Assembly (NCBI GenBank): GCA_041393535.1
Contig: JAWKJY010000022.1
Span: 1-28,428, forward strand
Reading direction: 5' to 3'
Length of the DNA: 28,428 nt
Origin: JAWKJY01 sp041393535
GTDB taxonomy: Bacteria > Actinomycetota > Thermoleophilia > Gaiellales > Gaiellaceae
A model generated the notes under the pieces. The model did no database searches, was not told the DNA's origin, and saw only the letters and a program-made list of their open reading frames with translations. The position numbers were made by a program, and so were the translations under genes. Within the stretch, counting starts at the first letter, position 1. The number at the start of each line of letters is the position of its first letter. Below are positions 1 to 8,799 of the stretch, one piece after another.

Positions 1-1841
1 GGCTCGCCACCCCGCTCGTCCGCGTCGGCCCGAAGGGCGAGGGCCGCTTCCGGCCCGCCTCCTGGGACGAGGCGCTCGCGCTCGTCGCGGCACGGCTCGG
101 CGCCGTGATCGCGGCCGACGGCGGCGCCGCGGTCACGAACGTCCACTACACGGGCACGTGCGGGCTGCTCCAGTACTCGTTCCCGCTGCGGCTCGTGCGC
201 CGGATCGGGGCGACCGAGGTCGAGCCCGACACGGTCTGCAACCTCGCCGGCCATGCGGCGCTCGACCTGCTCTGGGGCTCGAGCACGACGGGGTTCGACC
301 CGCGCACGGCGCGCGACACGCGCTGCGTGCTCGTGTGGGGGGCGAACCCGTCGGCGACGGCGCCGCACGCGGACGAGCACTGGCTGCCCGAGGCCGCGGG
401 CCCCGTCGTCGTGGTCGACCCGATCCGCACGCCGACCGCCGCGCGCGCCGACCTCCACCTGCAGCCGTTCCCCGGCAGCGACGCCGCGCTCGCGTTCGCG
501 CTCGCGCACGTCCTGCGCCGCGACGGGCTGCTCGACGAGGCCTTTCTCGCCGCCCGCACGCTCGGCTGGGAGGAGCTCGAGCCGCACGTCGCCGCGTTCA
601 CCGTCGCCGACGGCGAGCGCGCGACCGGCGTGCCGGCCGCGCTGATCGAGGCGGCCGCGCACCTCTACGGCGCCGGGCCGTCGCTGCTCTGGATCGGCCA
701 GGGCCTCCAGCGCCAGCCGCGCGGCGGCAACGTCGTCCGCGCCGTCTCGATGCTTCCCGCGCTCACCGGCAACGTCGGCAAGCCGGGTGCCGGCTGGCTC
801 TACCTGAACGGCCGCGGCTCGCGCGGCATCGACGACGACTACCTGGAGGCGACCCACCTCGCGCCCGACCCGCCGACGATCGGGCACATGGAGCTCGCCG
901 ACCACCTCGCCGACCCGGCCCGCGCACGGGCGCTGCTCGTCTGGAACACGAACCCGGCCGCGTCGAACCCCGACCAGCGGCGCCTGCGCGAGGCGCTCGG
1001 GCGGGAGGATCTCTTCACCGTGGTGGTCGACCTGTTCCAGACGGACACGGCCGACTTCGCCGACGTCGTCCTCCCGGCCGCGAGCTTCCTCGAGTGCGAC
1101 GACCTCGTCGCCTCCTACTTCGACCTCTCGCTCTCGGCGCAGGTCACGGCGGTCGAGCCGCCGGGCGAGGCGCTCCCGAACACGGAGGTGTTCCGCCGGC
1201 TCGCCGGCGCGCTCGGCTACGAGCAGCCCGAGCTCCACGAGCCCGACCGGGCCGTGATCGACACCCTGCTCGCGCGCGCCGCCGTCGACGTCGGCTGGGA
1301 GCAGCTGTGCGCGCGCGGCACGGTCTGGGTGGCGGAGGAGCCGGTGCTCCAGCTCGCCGACGGGCGCGTCCCGACGCCGAGCGGCCGGGTGGAGCTCGCC
1401 TCCGACGAGGCCGAGCGGCTCGGCCAGCCGCGCACGCCGCTGCCCCTCGCCGACCCCCGGCCGGCCGCGGGCCGGCTGCGGCTGCTCTCACCCGCCTCGC
1501 CCTGGGCGATGAACACGACCTTCGCGAACGAGCCGAAGCTCCGCCGCAAGCTCGGCCCGCCGACCGTCCGGCTCCACCCCGCCGACGCCCTCGACCGCGG
1601 CCTCGCCGCGGGCGCGCTCGTCCGGGTCGAGAGCGAGACGGGCGCGCTCACCGCCGAGGTCGCGCTCGACGAGGACCTGCAGCCCGGGGTCGCGTCGATG
1701 CCGAAGGGCCGCTGGCCGCGCTTCGACGAGGAGCGCGCGAACGTGAACGCGCTGGTCGCGAGCGAGACGAGCGACCTCGGCCGGAGCACGTGCGTGCACG
1801 CGACCGAGGTCAGCGTCGTCGCGGTCCGCGCGGGTGACTGA
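1..1841 (+). CDS. Molybdopterin oxidoreductase, 3' part (5' end outside window)
   Basis: The frame is open from base 3, so the start and the N-terminal iron-sulfur segment lie upstream; the ATG at 105 is internal. What is seen is the catalytic body of a DMSO-reductase-superfamily molybdoenzyme. It has a YTGTCG segment where the active-site loop is expected, VWGANPSAT, VVDPIRTPTAARADLHLQPFPG (cofactor-binding Rossmann segment), LTGNVGKPGAG, a second WNTNPAASNPD cofactor loop, and a C-terminal molydopterin-dinucleotide-binding barrel ending in MPKGRW and NALV. The family moves electrons between a small substrate and a carrier through a bis-MGD cofactor. The substrate cannot be told from this fragment; a formate-dehydrogenase-like or assimilatory type is possible. 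It converges with the next gene, with 33 bases between the stops. Family assignment is firm, function is not. Confidence 0.88.
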   Translation, partial: LATPLVRVGPKGEGRFRPASWDEALALVAARLGAVIAADGGAAVTNVHYTGTCGLLQYSFPLRLVRRIGATEVEPDTVCNLAGHAALDLLWGSSTTGFDPRTARDTRCVLVWGANPSATAPHADEHWLPEAAGPVVVVDPIRTPTAARADLHLQPFPGSDAALAFALAHVLRRDGLLDEAFLAARTLGWEELEPHVAAFTVADGERATGVPAALIEAAAHLYGAGPSLLWIGQGLQRQPRGGNVVRAVSMLPALTGNVGKPGAGWLYLNGRGSRGIDDDYLEATHLAPDPPTIGHMELADHLADPARARALLVWNTNPAASNPDQRRLREALGREDLFTVVVDLFQTDTADFADVVLPAASFLECDDLVASYFDLSLSAQVTAVEPPGEALPNTEVFRRLAGALGYEQPELHEPDRAVIDTLLARAAVDVGWEQLCARGTVWVAEEPVLQLADGRVPTPSGRVELASDEAERLGQPRTPLPLADPRPAAGRLRLLSPASPWAMNTTFANEPKLRRKLGPPTVRLHPADALDRGLAAGALVRVESETGALTAEVALDEDLQPGVASMPKGRWPRFDEERANVNALVASETSDLGRSTCVHATEVSVVAVRAGD

Positions 1842-1874
1842 CGGGGAGCGTCCGCGCGGGGCCGGGCCGGTCGA

Positions 1875-2192
1875 CTACGGCTCGATCCTCGTGCCGTAGA
1901 AGACGCGGATCGAGCCCTCCTGCGCGATCTCGAAGAAGGACGCGACCGCCTCGCGCATCTCCGGGTACTCGTTCACCTTCTGCCAGGCCTCCCAGCTCTC
2001 GGCCTCGATCACCTCGACCACCTGGCCCGGCGAGTCGCCCGTGCCGACGCCGTCGACCCAGACGATCTCGTACGAGAGGACGCCGGGCTGGCGGGAGGCG
2101 AGCGGCTGGTCGGTCTCGCGCGACCACTGCCAGTAGCGCTCCTTCGTCACGCCGGGTGCCAGGTCGTAGGTGATGAACACGGTCACGGACAC
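1875..2192 (-). CDS. Small dimeric alpha/beta-barrel (monooxygenase/EthD/NIPSNAP-like) protein
   Basis: The 105-residue product begins MSVTVFITYDLAPG and contains VVEVIEAESWEAW and VFYGTRIEP. Its short beta-alpha-beta pattern fits the dimeric alpha-beta barrel superfamily, which includes antibiotic-biosynthesis monooxygenases, EthD and stress-responsive barrels. I chose the GTG at 2192 because AGGAAGGA lies 8 bases upstream; the frame is open further up but that part is arginine/proline-rich shadow sequence. No catalytic residue can be assigned. It stands alone, converging with the molybdoenzyme gene and followed upstream by about 260 bases without a gene. A cofactor-free monooxygenase or a small ligand-binding protein are both possible. 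Confidence 0.72.
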   Translation of the reverse strand: MSVTVFITYDLAPGVTKERYWQWSRETDQPLASRQPGVLSYEIVWVDGVGTGDSPGQVVEVIEAESWEAWQKVNEYPEMREAVASFFEIAQEGSIRVFYGTRIEP

Positions 2193-2227
2193 GGTGTCGC
2201 TCCTTCCTCGATCGCGTTCGGGTGCGC

Positions 2228-2261
2228 GCCCGCCGCCCGTGGCGGGCTCCGGGCGATCGTA
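2228..2261 (-). promoter_or_regulatory. Possible promoter -10 and leader hairpin for the small barrel protein
   Basis: On the minus strand TACGAT (2261 to 2256) resembles an actinobacterial -10 element. Just downstream, GCCCGCC and GGCGGGC (2228-2234 and 2241-2247) form a 7-bp stem with a 6-base loop in the predicted leader of the gene starting at 2192. No clear -35 is seen. The rest of 2193-2454 shows nothing recognisable. Confidence 0.28.
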
Positions 2262-2454
2262 TTGGCGGGGAGGGGCCACGCGCGGTCCCCGCGCCGGACG
2301 GCCGGCTCGAGGAGGTCGCCGGCGACGCGCTGCAGGCCGACCGACGTGCGCCGACCACGCCAGCTCGCGAACAGCGCGCCGAGCCGCCGGGCGGTGACCG
2401 AGCGCGGGATCGGGCTCTGCCGCCACGGCGACGCCCGAGGCGGCGGCTGCCGGC

Positions 2455-3375
2455 TCAGAGGTCGTCGAGGAGCGCGATCAGCGTCGGGGCCGAGCCGCCG
2501 CCCCGCGCCGCCTCGAGGGTCGCCCCTGCGGCCTCGTCCGCCTCCGCCCGCGTGATCCCGAGCAGCGCGAGGGCGGGCCCGAGGTCGTGGCCGGGCGACT
2601 CGACGCCCTCGCCGTGCTCGCAGACGAGGGCGTCAGCGACGCGGACCGTCGCGGTCAGGACGTCGGGCGGCTCGTCCAGCTCGTGGTCGCGGATCACGCC
2701 GGCGAGCGGCCCCGGGTACGACCAGGCGAGGGCGAGCGCGTAGCCGAACTCCGTGTGGTCGAAGCCGAAGATCCGCCGCTCGAGCTCGAGCAGGTCGCCG
2801 CCCGCCTCGACGCCCTCGACGACGCGGCGGAAGCCGATCGGGGCGTGGACCGAGAGCGCGCTCATGCCGAGGTCGTGCAGGATCCCGGCGGCGAGCGCGG
2901 CGTCGGCGGCCTTCTCGTCGCGCGTGAGCGCGCGGGCCACGAGGCCGACGCGGATCGCGTGCCGCTGCAGGCGGACACGGGCCTCGCGCAGGCCGTCGTC
3001 GGGGGCGCGGAGCAGGTCCATCGCGGGCAGCACGAACGTCAGGCTGCGCACCATCGCCCGGCCGAGGCGCACGACGGCAGACGAGAGGTCGTGGATCTGC
3101 GTCGTCCCGGCGAACGCGGCCGAGTTCGCGAGTCGCAGGAGGAGCGCCGCGAGACCGGGGTTGCCGGCGACCGCGTGGGCGACCTCGTCGAGCGGGGCCT
3201 CCTGGTCGTCGCAGACGTCGCGCACGCGCCCGAGCGCGAGGGGGTCGCTCTGCGGCATGGCGATCACCTGCAGGACCAGGCGCTCGCGCAGGCGCTCGAC
3301 CAGATGCGCCCGGATGGCCTCGCGATCCTCGACCGTGCTCAACCTCGACTGCCTCCGCTCGTCCTCGCTCCCCAT
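2455..3375 (-). CDS. HDOD domain protein
   Basis: The 306-residue protein is an HDOD-type degenerate HD hydrolase fold, a family that works in signal transduction, often with chemotaxis, c-di-GMP or kinase partners. Visible landmarks are LRLANSAAF (about 80-88), SSAVVRLG (about 98-105), which fits the usual HDOD core, and ILHDLG (about 165-170) with the HD pair at 167-168. No second effector domain is present; an N-terminal helix and a short C-terminal tail frame the core. The ATG at 3375 has AGGGG only one base away. A TTG at 3342 (codon 12) has GGAGG about 9 bases upstream and may be the real start. It is divergent from the chemoreceptor-like gene at 3608, which suggests they share a signalling task; that is inference. 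Confidence 0.85.
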   Translation of the reverse strand: MGSEDERRQSRLSTVEDREAIRAHLVERLRERLVLQVIAMPQSDPLALGRVRDVCDDQEAPLDEVAHAVAGNPGLAALLLRLANSAAFAGTTQIHDLSSAVVRLGRAMVRSLTFVLPAMDLLRAPDDGLREARVRLQRHAIRVGLVARALTRDEKAADAALAAGILHDLGMSALSVHAPIGFRRVVEGVEAGGDLLELERRIFGFDHTEFGYALALAWSYPGPLAGVIRDHELDEPPDVLTATVRVADALVCEHGEGVESPGHDLGPALALLGITRAEADEAAGATLEAARGGGSAPTLIALLDDL

Positions 3376-3570
3376 CCCCTAGAACGGCCGCGGCCTGCGG
3401 CGATTGAGTCCGGGGCGGCGCGTGCGGGGCGGTCCCGGGCGGTGAGGCAGGAGCACCCGATCGAGTCCGTCGCGGCTGCCCCGCTGACGCGGCCGCCCTC
3501 AAGATCGCGTCCCCGCGTCCGACGTACGGGATGCACCGTGGGCCTCTGCCCGGCCAGCGAGCGCATGTCG

Positions 3571-3582
3571 GATCGCGCGATC
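3571..3582. promoter_or_regulatory. Perfect 12-bp palindrome upstream of the chemoreceptor gene
   Basis: GATCGCGCGATC is its own reverse complement. It lies about 25 bases upstream of the ATG at 3608, just before the ribosome binding site, in the divergent interval 3376-3607. It could be an operator; no regulator can be named and no convincing -35/-10 pair was found. Confidence 0.3.
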
Positions 3583-3607
3583 GTTGGACTGGGAGGAGGA
3601 TCGATCG

Positions 3608-4774
3608 ATGGTAGGACGGAAGCGCTCCTCGGCGACGCTCCAGGAGCTCGAGTCGAGGCTGCGCAGCCTCGAGGGGCACTGCCTCGCCGGGCTGCTCGAC
3701 GGACTGGCCGCGATGGGACGCGGGGACCTGACCGTCACCGTGCAGCCCGCGACGCGGCCGATCGACCCGGCGGGCGCGGACGACGCCGAGCGCGGCCTGG
3801 TCGAGGTGTTCAACGCGATGCTCGCGAAGGCGCAGGCCGCGCTCGAAGGCTACGAGGTCGTGCGGGCGCAGCTGCGGCGCGCGCTCGGCGACGACTCGTG
3901 CCTCGACGGCCTCCAGCAGCGCCTCGCGAGCCTGAGCGGCCACTGCCTCACCGGGCTCGGGAGCGGGCTCGACGCGATGACGCGCGGCGACCTGACGGTG
4001 TCCGCCGAGCCCGTCACGACGCCGCTCGCGGCCGCGCCCGGCCGGAGCCTCGGCGAGCTCGGAGGCATCTTCAACGAGATGCTCGGAAAGGCCCAGGCTG
4101 GCCTGGCGAGCTACAACACGATGCGCGGCCAGGTCGGCACGATGATCGCGCAGATCGCCGACACGTCCGCGCGCGTCGCCACCTCGGCCGAGGAGATGGC
4201 GGCCACGTCCGAGCAGTCGGGCCGCGCCATCGAGGAGATCGCCCGCGCCGCAACCGACCTCGCGGCCGGGGCGCAGCGGCAGCTCGGGATGATCGAGGCG
4301 ACGCGCGACGTGACGGACGAGGCGGTCGCCCTCGCGGAGCGCGCCCGCGAGCTCGCCGGCGAGGGAGTGTCGCTGACCGGGCAGATCGCCAGCATCGCCG
4401 ACCAGACGAACCTGCTCGCGCTCAACGCCGCGATCGAGGCGGCGCGCGCGGGCGAGCAGGGGCGTGGCTTCGCAGTCGTCGCCGAGGAGGTGCGCAAGCT
4501 CGCCGAGACGGCGGCCTCGACCGTCGCCAGGACGCGCGAGGCGTTCGAGGGCCTCGCGGGCAGCATCGCCGGCGTCGACGGCTGCATCGGCCGGATCGGG
4601 GACGCGACCGGCGAGGTCGTCTCCGTCGCCGCACAGGCGAGCGCCGCGACCGAGCAGGTCTCGGCGTCGGCCCAGCAGTCGAGCGCGTCGACGCAGCAGG
4701 TCTCCGCCTCGAGCCAGGAGCTGGCCGCCCTCGCGGCGGAGCTCGACCGACTCGTCGCTGGCTTCACCGTCTAG
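3608..4774 (+). CDS. Soluble methyl-accepting chemotaxis-like protein with two tandem N-terminal modules
   Basis: The 388-residue protein has no signal peptide or membrane segment. Residues 19-95 and 107-178 are two copies of one module with an 88-residue period. Each has GHCL (His-Cys at 24-25 and 112-113), a GL.AM.RGDLTV segment and a final helix with FN.ML.KAQA.L..Y. They resemble HAMP-type linker repeats but carry a conserved His-Cys pair. Residues about 180-388 are the coiled-coil chemoreceptor signalling domain. Its tip (about 260-300) holds QTNLLALNAAIEAARAGE and GRGFAVVAEEVRKLAE, the CheA/CheW contact hairpin. It probably senses an internal signal. The ATG at 3608 is preceded by GGGAGGAGG at 3591-3599; a TTG at 3584 is in frame but lacks such a site. 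It diverges from the HDOD gene. No chemotaxis genes are seen nearby. Confidence 0.88.
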   Translation: MVGRKRSSATLQELESRLRSLEGHCLAGLLDGLAAMGRGDLTVTVQPATRPIDPAGADDAERGLVEVFNAMLAKAQAALEGYEVVRAQLRRALGDDSCLDGLQQRLASLSGHCLTGLGSGLDAMTRGDLTVSAEPVTTPLAAAPGRSLGELGGIFNEMLGKAQAGLASYNTMRGQVGTMIAQIADTSARVATSAEEMAATSEQSGRAIEEIARAATDLAAGAQRQLGMIEATRDVTDEAVALAERARELAGEGVSLTGQIASIADQTNLLALNAAIEAARAGEQGRGFAVVAEEVRKLAETAASTVARTREAFEGLAGSIAGVDGCIGRIGDATGEVVSVAAQASAATEQVSASAQQSSASTQQVSASSQELAALAAELDRLVAGFTV

Positions 4775-4920
4775 GCGGCGTCCGGCCGGCCCGCCGCCGG
4801 GGCGGGTCGGCCGCCCGGCGGCGAGAGGTGGGTCATCCGCTCCATTGACCCGCCGCGCGGGACCGGGCAGCGTGAGGTGGCTCGCGTCCCTGGGCAGAAG
4901 GACGCGGGCATCGCAGGGCA

Positions 4921-4957
4921 GATGGTGACCCGTACCGATCGCGCGCGGGTCACCATC
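4921..4957. terminator. Bidirectional hairpin between convergent MCP-like gene and hyuB
   Basis: Perfect 12-base arms, GATGGTGACCCG (4921-4932) and CGGGTCACCATC (4946-4957), flank a 13-base loop. It lies between the chemoreceptor stop (4774) and the hyuB stop (4982), so it can serve both directions. It has no T-run, as is usual in high-GC actinobacteria. A weaker GGGTCA/TGACCC pair lies at 4830-4851. Confidence 0.6.
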
Positions 4958-4981
4958 GCTCTGTCGGACGGTCTCGCCCGG

Positions 4982-6709
4982 TCAGAAGGCGTGCGGGTAG
5001 TCGAGGCGCGCGCGGGCCTCGCTGACGTAGCCGTCCCGGACGTCCGCCCGGACGGCGTCGACGTCCCGCTCGGCCGCCGGCCCGAAGCCGCCGCCGCCTC
5101 CCGTGCGCAGCTCGAGCACGGACCCGCGGGGGATCCGCACGCGCGTCTTCTTGCCCAGGCGCTCGACGCTCCCGTCCGGCCGGCGCAGGGTCGAGCCGTT
5201 GGGCCGGGCCTCGCCGCCGCCGGCGAGCCCCCAGGGCGCGTTGCGCGTCCGCTCGACCACGGTGGTAAGCCAGCAGTCCTCGAGCGCCACGACGTCCATG
5301 TCGACGCCGAGCCCGCCGCGGTTGCGGCCCGGCCCGCCCGAGTCGCAGGCGAGGTCGGCGCGGGCGATCCGCAGCGGGAAGCGCGCCTCGAAGACCTCGA
5401 CGGGCGCGGTGCGGGCGGCGGTCTGCGCGATGTGCATGAGCGCGCTCGCGCCGTCGCCGTCGGGATGGGCGCCGGCGCCGATCGGCTGCGGCGCGCCGTC
5501 GGCCCACGGCTCGCCCGTCTCCTCGCGGACGCCCCACCAGACGAGGCCGCAGACGCAGCCGCCGCTGCTCGCCGGGACGCCCTGCGGGCGCGCGTCGGCG
5601 ATCGCGTGGAAGATCACCTCGATCGCCTGGATCGCCGGCCAGCCGTAGAGGAAGCACGGCGCGGGCCACTGCGCGTGGAACATCGAGCCGGGCCGGGTGA
5701 GGATCGAGACCGGCGCGAAGTAGCCCTCGTTCGGCGCCTCGCCGCCGCCGGCGAGCATCATGATCGCGACGCGCGTCGCGGCGATGGTCGCGGGGAGCGG
5801 GCAGTTGACCGGGCCGGCCTGCATCCCGGGCGCCTCCGAGAAGTCGACGGTCACGTCCGAGCCCTGCACCGTCATCGAGACGCGGAACGGGATCGGGTCG
5901 GTCTCGACGCCGTTGTCGTCCATCTCGCCCCAGGCGGTGTACGTCCCGTCCGGGATCTGCTCGAAGTAGGAGCGGACGGTGCTCTCGCCGTGGGCGAACA
6001 TCCGCGCGACGCAGGCCCAGAACCGCTCGGGCCCGTGCTTGTCGAGCAGTTCGACGAGCGCCTGCGCCCCGGTGCGGACGCCGACGATCTCCGCCTGCAG
6101 GTCCCCCGCGACCGCGTCCGGCACGCGCGAGTTCGCGGTCACGATGCGCAGGATGTCGTCGCAGACGACGCCCGCCCGGACGAGCTTCACGCCCGGGAAG
6201 ATCGTCCCCTCCTGGAAGACGTCGACGGTGTCCGTCGAGTACGGGTCCTTGCCGCCGATGTCGAGCCAGTGGGCCTTGATCGCCGTGTAGCCGACGACCG
6301 CGCCGTCGTGGAAGACCGGCATGACGATCGCCGCGTCCTGCGCGTGCGCCCCCGTGCCGTAGGGGACGTTGTAGAGGAGGACGTCGCCCTCCTCGAGCCG
6401 CTCGACGCCGCCGACGGCCTCGACCGCGAGCGCGACGCAGAAGCTGAGCCGGCCCATGAAGTGCTGCAGGCCGAGCGCCTGCGAGAGCAGGCGGTACTCG
6501 GCGTCGTAGATCGCGCAGGCGAAGTCGTAGACCTCGTAGATGATCGGGCTGAACGACGTGCGGACGAACGCCTGGCGCATCTGCAGCGCGGCGGCGTTCA
6601 GGCCCTGGCGGACGACCTCGGTCAGGATCGGGTCGACGTCGGGGCCGGCCGGGGGCAGCTCGCGCGCGGCGCGCGTGAGCACGGTCGCGGCGGGATCGGT
6701 CTGCGTCAT
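4982..6709 (-). CDS. hyuB: Hydantoinase/oxoprolinase subunit B (HyuB family)
   Basis: The 575-residue protein matches the B subunit of the ATP-dependent N-methylhydantoinase/5-oxoprolinase/acetone carboxylase group. N-terminal DPILTEVVRQGLNAAALQM followed by VRTSFSPII, then DVLLYNVPYGTG and DIGGKDPYSTDT, and the C-terminal CDSGGPGRNRGGLG and LRTGGGGGFGP loops are typical. With HyuA it would open a cyclic amide ring at the cost of ATP, in the cytoplasm. The ATG at 6709 overlaps the hyuA stop as ATGA, so the two are translationally coupled and form a stoichiometric pair. The substrate (hydantoin, 5-oxoproline or another lactam) cannot be read from sequence. The stop faces the hairpin at 4921-4957. 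Confidence 0.93.
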   Translation of the reverse strand: MTQTDPAATVLTRAARELPPAGPDVDPILTEVVRQGLNAAALQMRQAFVRTSFSPIIYEVYDFACAIYDAEYRLLSQALGLQHFMGRLSFCVALAVEAVGGVERLEEGDVLLYNVPYGTGAHAQDAAIVMPVFHDGAVVGYTAIKAHWLDIGGKDPYSTDTVDVFQEGTIFPGVKLVRAGVVCDDILRIVTANSRVPDAVAGDLQAEIVGVRTGAQALVELLDKHGPERFWACVARMFAHGESTVRSYFEQIPDGTYTAWGEMDDNGVETDPIPFRVSMTVQGSDVTVDFSEAPGMQAGPVNCPLPATIAATRVAIMMLAGGGEAPNEGYFAPVSILTRPGSMFHAQWPAPCFLYGWPAIQAIEVIFHAIADARPQGVPASSGGCVCGLVWWGVREETGEPWADGAPQPIGAGAHPDGDGASALMHIAQTAARTAPVEVFEARFPLRIARADLACDSGGPGRNRGGLGVDMDVVALEDCWLTTVVERTRNAPWGLAGGGEARPNGSTLRRPDGSVERLGKKTRVRIPRGSVLELRTGGGGGFGPAAERDVDAVRADVRDGYVSEARARLDYPHAF

Positions 6710-8739
6710 CGCGCGTCCTTCCGGATCAGCAGGGCGCCGGTCGCGTCGGCCCGGGCGGCGAAGCCCGCGTCGACGTACGTGGTGGAGGTCGGCTCGACGA
6801 CGATCGCCGGGCCGGGGAGCAGGTCGCCGGGCGCGAGCGCGTCGCGGTGGACGACCGCGAAGGGCAGCCACGCGTCGCGCGCGAACGAGTAGGCGCGGAC
6901 GGTCGCCTCGCCACGCGCCGGCCGCTCGCCCGCCGCGGCGCCCAGCGCGGGCGGCTCGATCGGCTCGCGCAGGCTCGCCCGCATCGTGACGACCTGGACG
7001 GGCGCGTCGAGGACGTGCCCGAAGGTGGCGTCGTAGAGGGAGGCGAAGGCGCCCGCGAGGGCCGCCGGCCCGTCCACGATCCCCGCGCCGCCCAGCGAGA
7101 CCGGGATCGTCAGCGTGTGCTCCTGGCCGGCGAAGCGCAGGTCGAGCGCGGCCTCGCGCACGGGCTCGACGCCCCCGTCGCCGGCCGCCTGCGGGTCGAG
7201 CTCGGCGAACAGCGCCGCGAGCGTCTCGGCCGCGTCGGCCAGGCCGCCCTCGTCGAGCGGGAGCAGGCGCGTGCGGGCACGGCCCCGCAGGAGGTCGGCG
7301 CCGAGCAGCCCCAGCGCGGAGAAGTTGCCCGGGTGCGCGGGGACGGCGACCTGCTCGACGCCGAGCTCCTCCGCGAGCAGGCTCGCGAAGATCCCGCCGG
7401 CGCCGCCGAAGAGCATCAGCGTCCCCTCGCGCGGGTCGATGCCGCGCTCGAGCGTGATCGTCTTGATCGTCCCGGCCATCATCGACGCGGCGATCACGAG
7501 CGCGCCGCGCGCGAGCTGCTCGACCGGGAGCCCGAGCCGCACGGCGAGCGGCTCGAACGCCGCGCGGGCGCGGACGGCGTCGAGGGCGAGGTCGCCGGCC
7601 ATCGTCGCGTCCGCGAGCAGGCCGAGCACGACGGCCGCGTCCGTCACGGTCGGCTGCTCGCCGCCGCGGCCGTAGGCGGCCGGGCCCGGCCGCGAGCCGG
7701 CGCTGTGCGGGCCGACCAGCAGCAGGCCGCCCTGGTCGACCCAGGCGATCGAGCCGCCGCCCGCGCCGATCGAGCGGACGTCGACCCAGGGCGCCTGGAT
7801 CGGCAGCCCGAGGATCTCGCCCTCGAAGAGCATCCCGGGCGCGCCGTCGGTGATCAGGCAGGTGTCGAAGCTCGTCCCGCCGACGTCGGCGGCGACGACC
7901 GAGCGCGCGCCGAGCGCGTCGGCCAGTCGGCTCGCGCCCATCGCCCCGCCGACCGGGCCGGACATGATCAGCTCGAACGGCCGCTGACGGGCCTCGGCGA
8001 ACGTCAGCGCGCCGCCGCCCGACCGCGTCAGCAGCAGCTCGCCCGTGCAGCCGCGCTCGCGCAGGCCGGCCTCGAGCCGGTCGAGGTAGCCGGAGACGCG
8101 CGGGCGGATGTACGCGTCGACGACGGTCGTCGCCGTCCGCTCGAACTCCCGGTACTCGCCGGAGATGCGGTGCGAGAGCACGACCGGCCCGGCGAAGCCG
8201 GTCTCGCGGACGACGGCCTCGGCGGCCAGCTCGTGCGCCGGGTTCGCGTAGGCGTTGAGGAAGGCGATCGCGATGCACTCGATCCCCTCGCCGATCAGCT
8301 CGGCGACCGCGGCGCGGACGTCCTCGGCCTCGAGCGCGGCGACCACCGAGCCGTCCGCGGCGATGCGCTCGCGCACCGGCAGCCGGTGCCGACGGGGCAC
8401 GAGCGGCGGACCGGGATGCCAGGTCGGGCTCCACTCCTCGCCGTAGTTCGAGCGGCGCTTCTCGAGCACGTCGCGGAAGCCGTCCGTCGCGAGCAGCCCG
8501 ACGCGCGCGCCCTTGCGCTCGAGCAGCGCGTTCAGCGCGACGGTCGTCCCGTGCAGGAACAGCCGGCAGCCGGCGAGCCGCTCGCGGCCGACCACCTCGT
8601 CGACGACGGCGAGCACGGCCTGCTCGGGCGCCTCGGGCGTCGAGAGCTGCTTGCCGACGGTGACGGCGCCGCTCGCGTCGTCGACGAGGACGAGATCGGT
8701 GAAGGTGCCGCCGACGTCGACGCCGATGCGGTTCGCCAC
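6706..8739 (-). CDS. hyuA: Hydantoinase/oxoprolinase subunit A (HyuA family, ATP-binding)
   Basis: The 677-residue protein starts with GTG; its N-terminus holds DVGGTFTD (8-15), the phosphate-binding loop of the actin/hexokinase-like ATPase fold. A second DVGGTSFD lies near the middle with GAGGGSIAW downstream, as in HyuA/OplaH N-terminal and core domains. The family phosphorylates the cyclic amide or its intermediate before ring opening by the B subunit. The gene is first in a two-gene operon and ends inside the hyuB start codon (ATGA). AAAGGCAGGG about 7 bases upstream is the ribosome binding site. No transporter, racemase or carbamoylase gene lies beside it, so a complete hydantoin pathway is not shown here. 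Confidence 0.93.
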   Translation of the reverse strand: MANRIGVDVGGTFTDLVLVDDASGAVTVGKQLSTPEAPEQAVLAVVDEVVGRERLAGCRLFLHGTTVALNALLERKGARVGLLATDGFRDVLEKRRSNYGEEWSPTWHPGPPLVPRRHRLPVRERIAADGSVVAALEAEDVRAAVAELIGEGIECIAIAFLNAYANPAHELAAEAVVRETGFAGPVVLSHRISGEYREFERTATTVVDAYIRPRVSGYLDRLEAGLRERGCTGELLLTRSGGGALTFAEARQRPFELIMSGPVGGAMGASRLADALGARSVVAADVGGTSFDTCLITDGAPGMLFEGEILGLPIQAPWVDVRSIGAGGGSIAWVDQGGLLLVGPHSAGSRPGPAAYGRGGEQPTVTDAAVVLGLLADATMAGDLALDAVRARAAFEPLAVRLGLPVEQLARGALVIAASMMAGTIKTITLERGIDPREGTLMLFGGAGGIFASLLAEELGVEQVAVPAHPGNFSALGLLGADLLRGRARTRLLPLDEGGLADAAETLAALFAELDPQAAGDGGVEPVREAALDLRFAGQEHTLTIPVSLGGAGIVDGPAALAGAFASLYDATFGHVLDAPVQVVTMRASLREPIEPPALGAAAGERPARGEATVRAYSFARDAWLPFAVVHRDALAPGDLLPGPAIVVEPTSTTYVDAGFAARADATGALLIRKDAR

Positions 8740-8799
8740 GAGGTGCCCTGCCTTTCAGCCGCGGTCCGGTCGCGGCACCCTACCGCGCTCCCGACGCGG

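Noticed and set aside
1824..1860. Direct repeat GTCCGCGCGGG around the end of the molybdoenzyme gene (1824-1834 and 1850-1860)
   Set aside because: Only two copies, of a low-complexity GC word, 26 bases apart; possibly a weak stem since CCGCGCGG is self-complementary, but not enough to call a terminator or attachment site.
2587..4848. Long plus-strand open frame antisense to the HDOD gene and out of frame with the chemoreceptor
   Set aside because: Its translation is Arg/Ala/Gly-rich low complexity with no domain. Long shadow frames are expected at this GC content, and both real genes have clear motifs.
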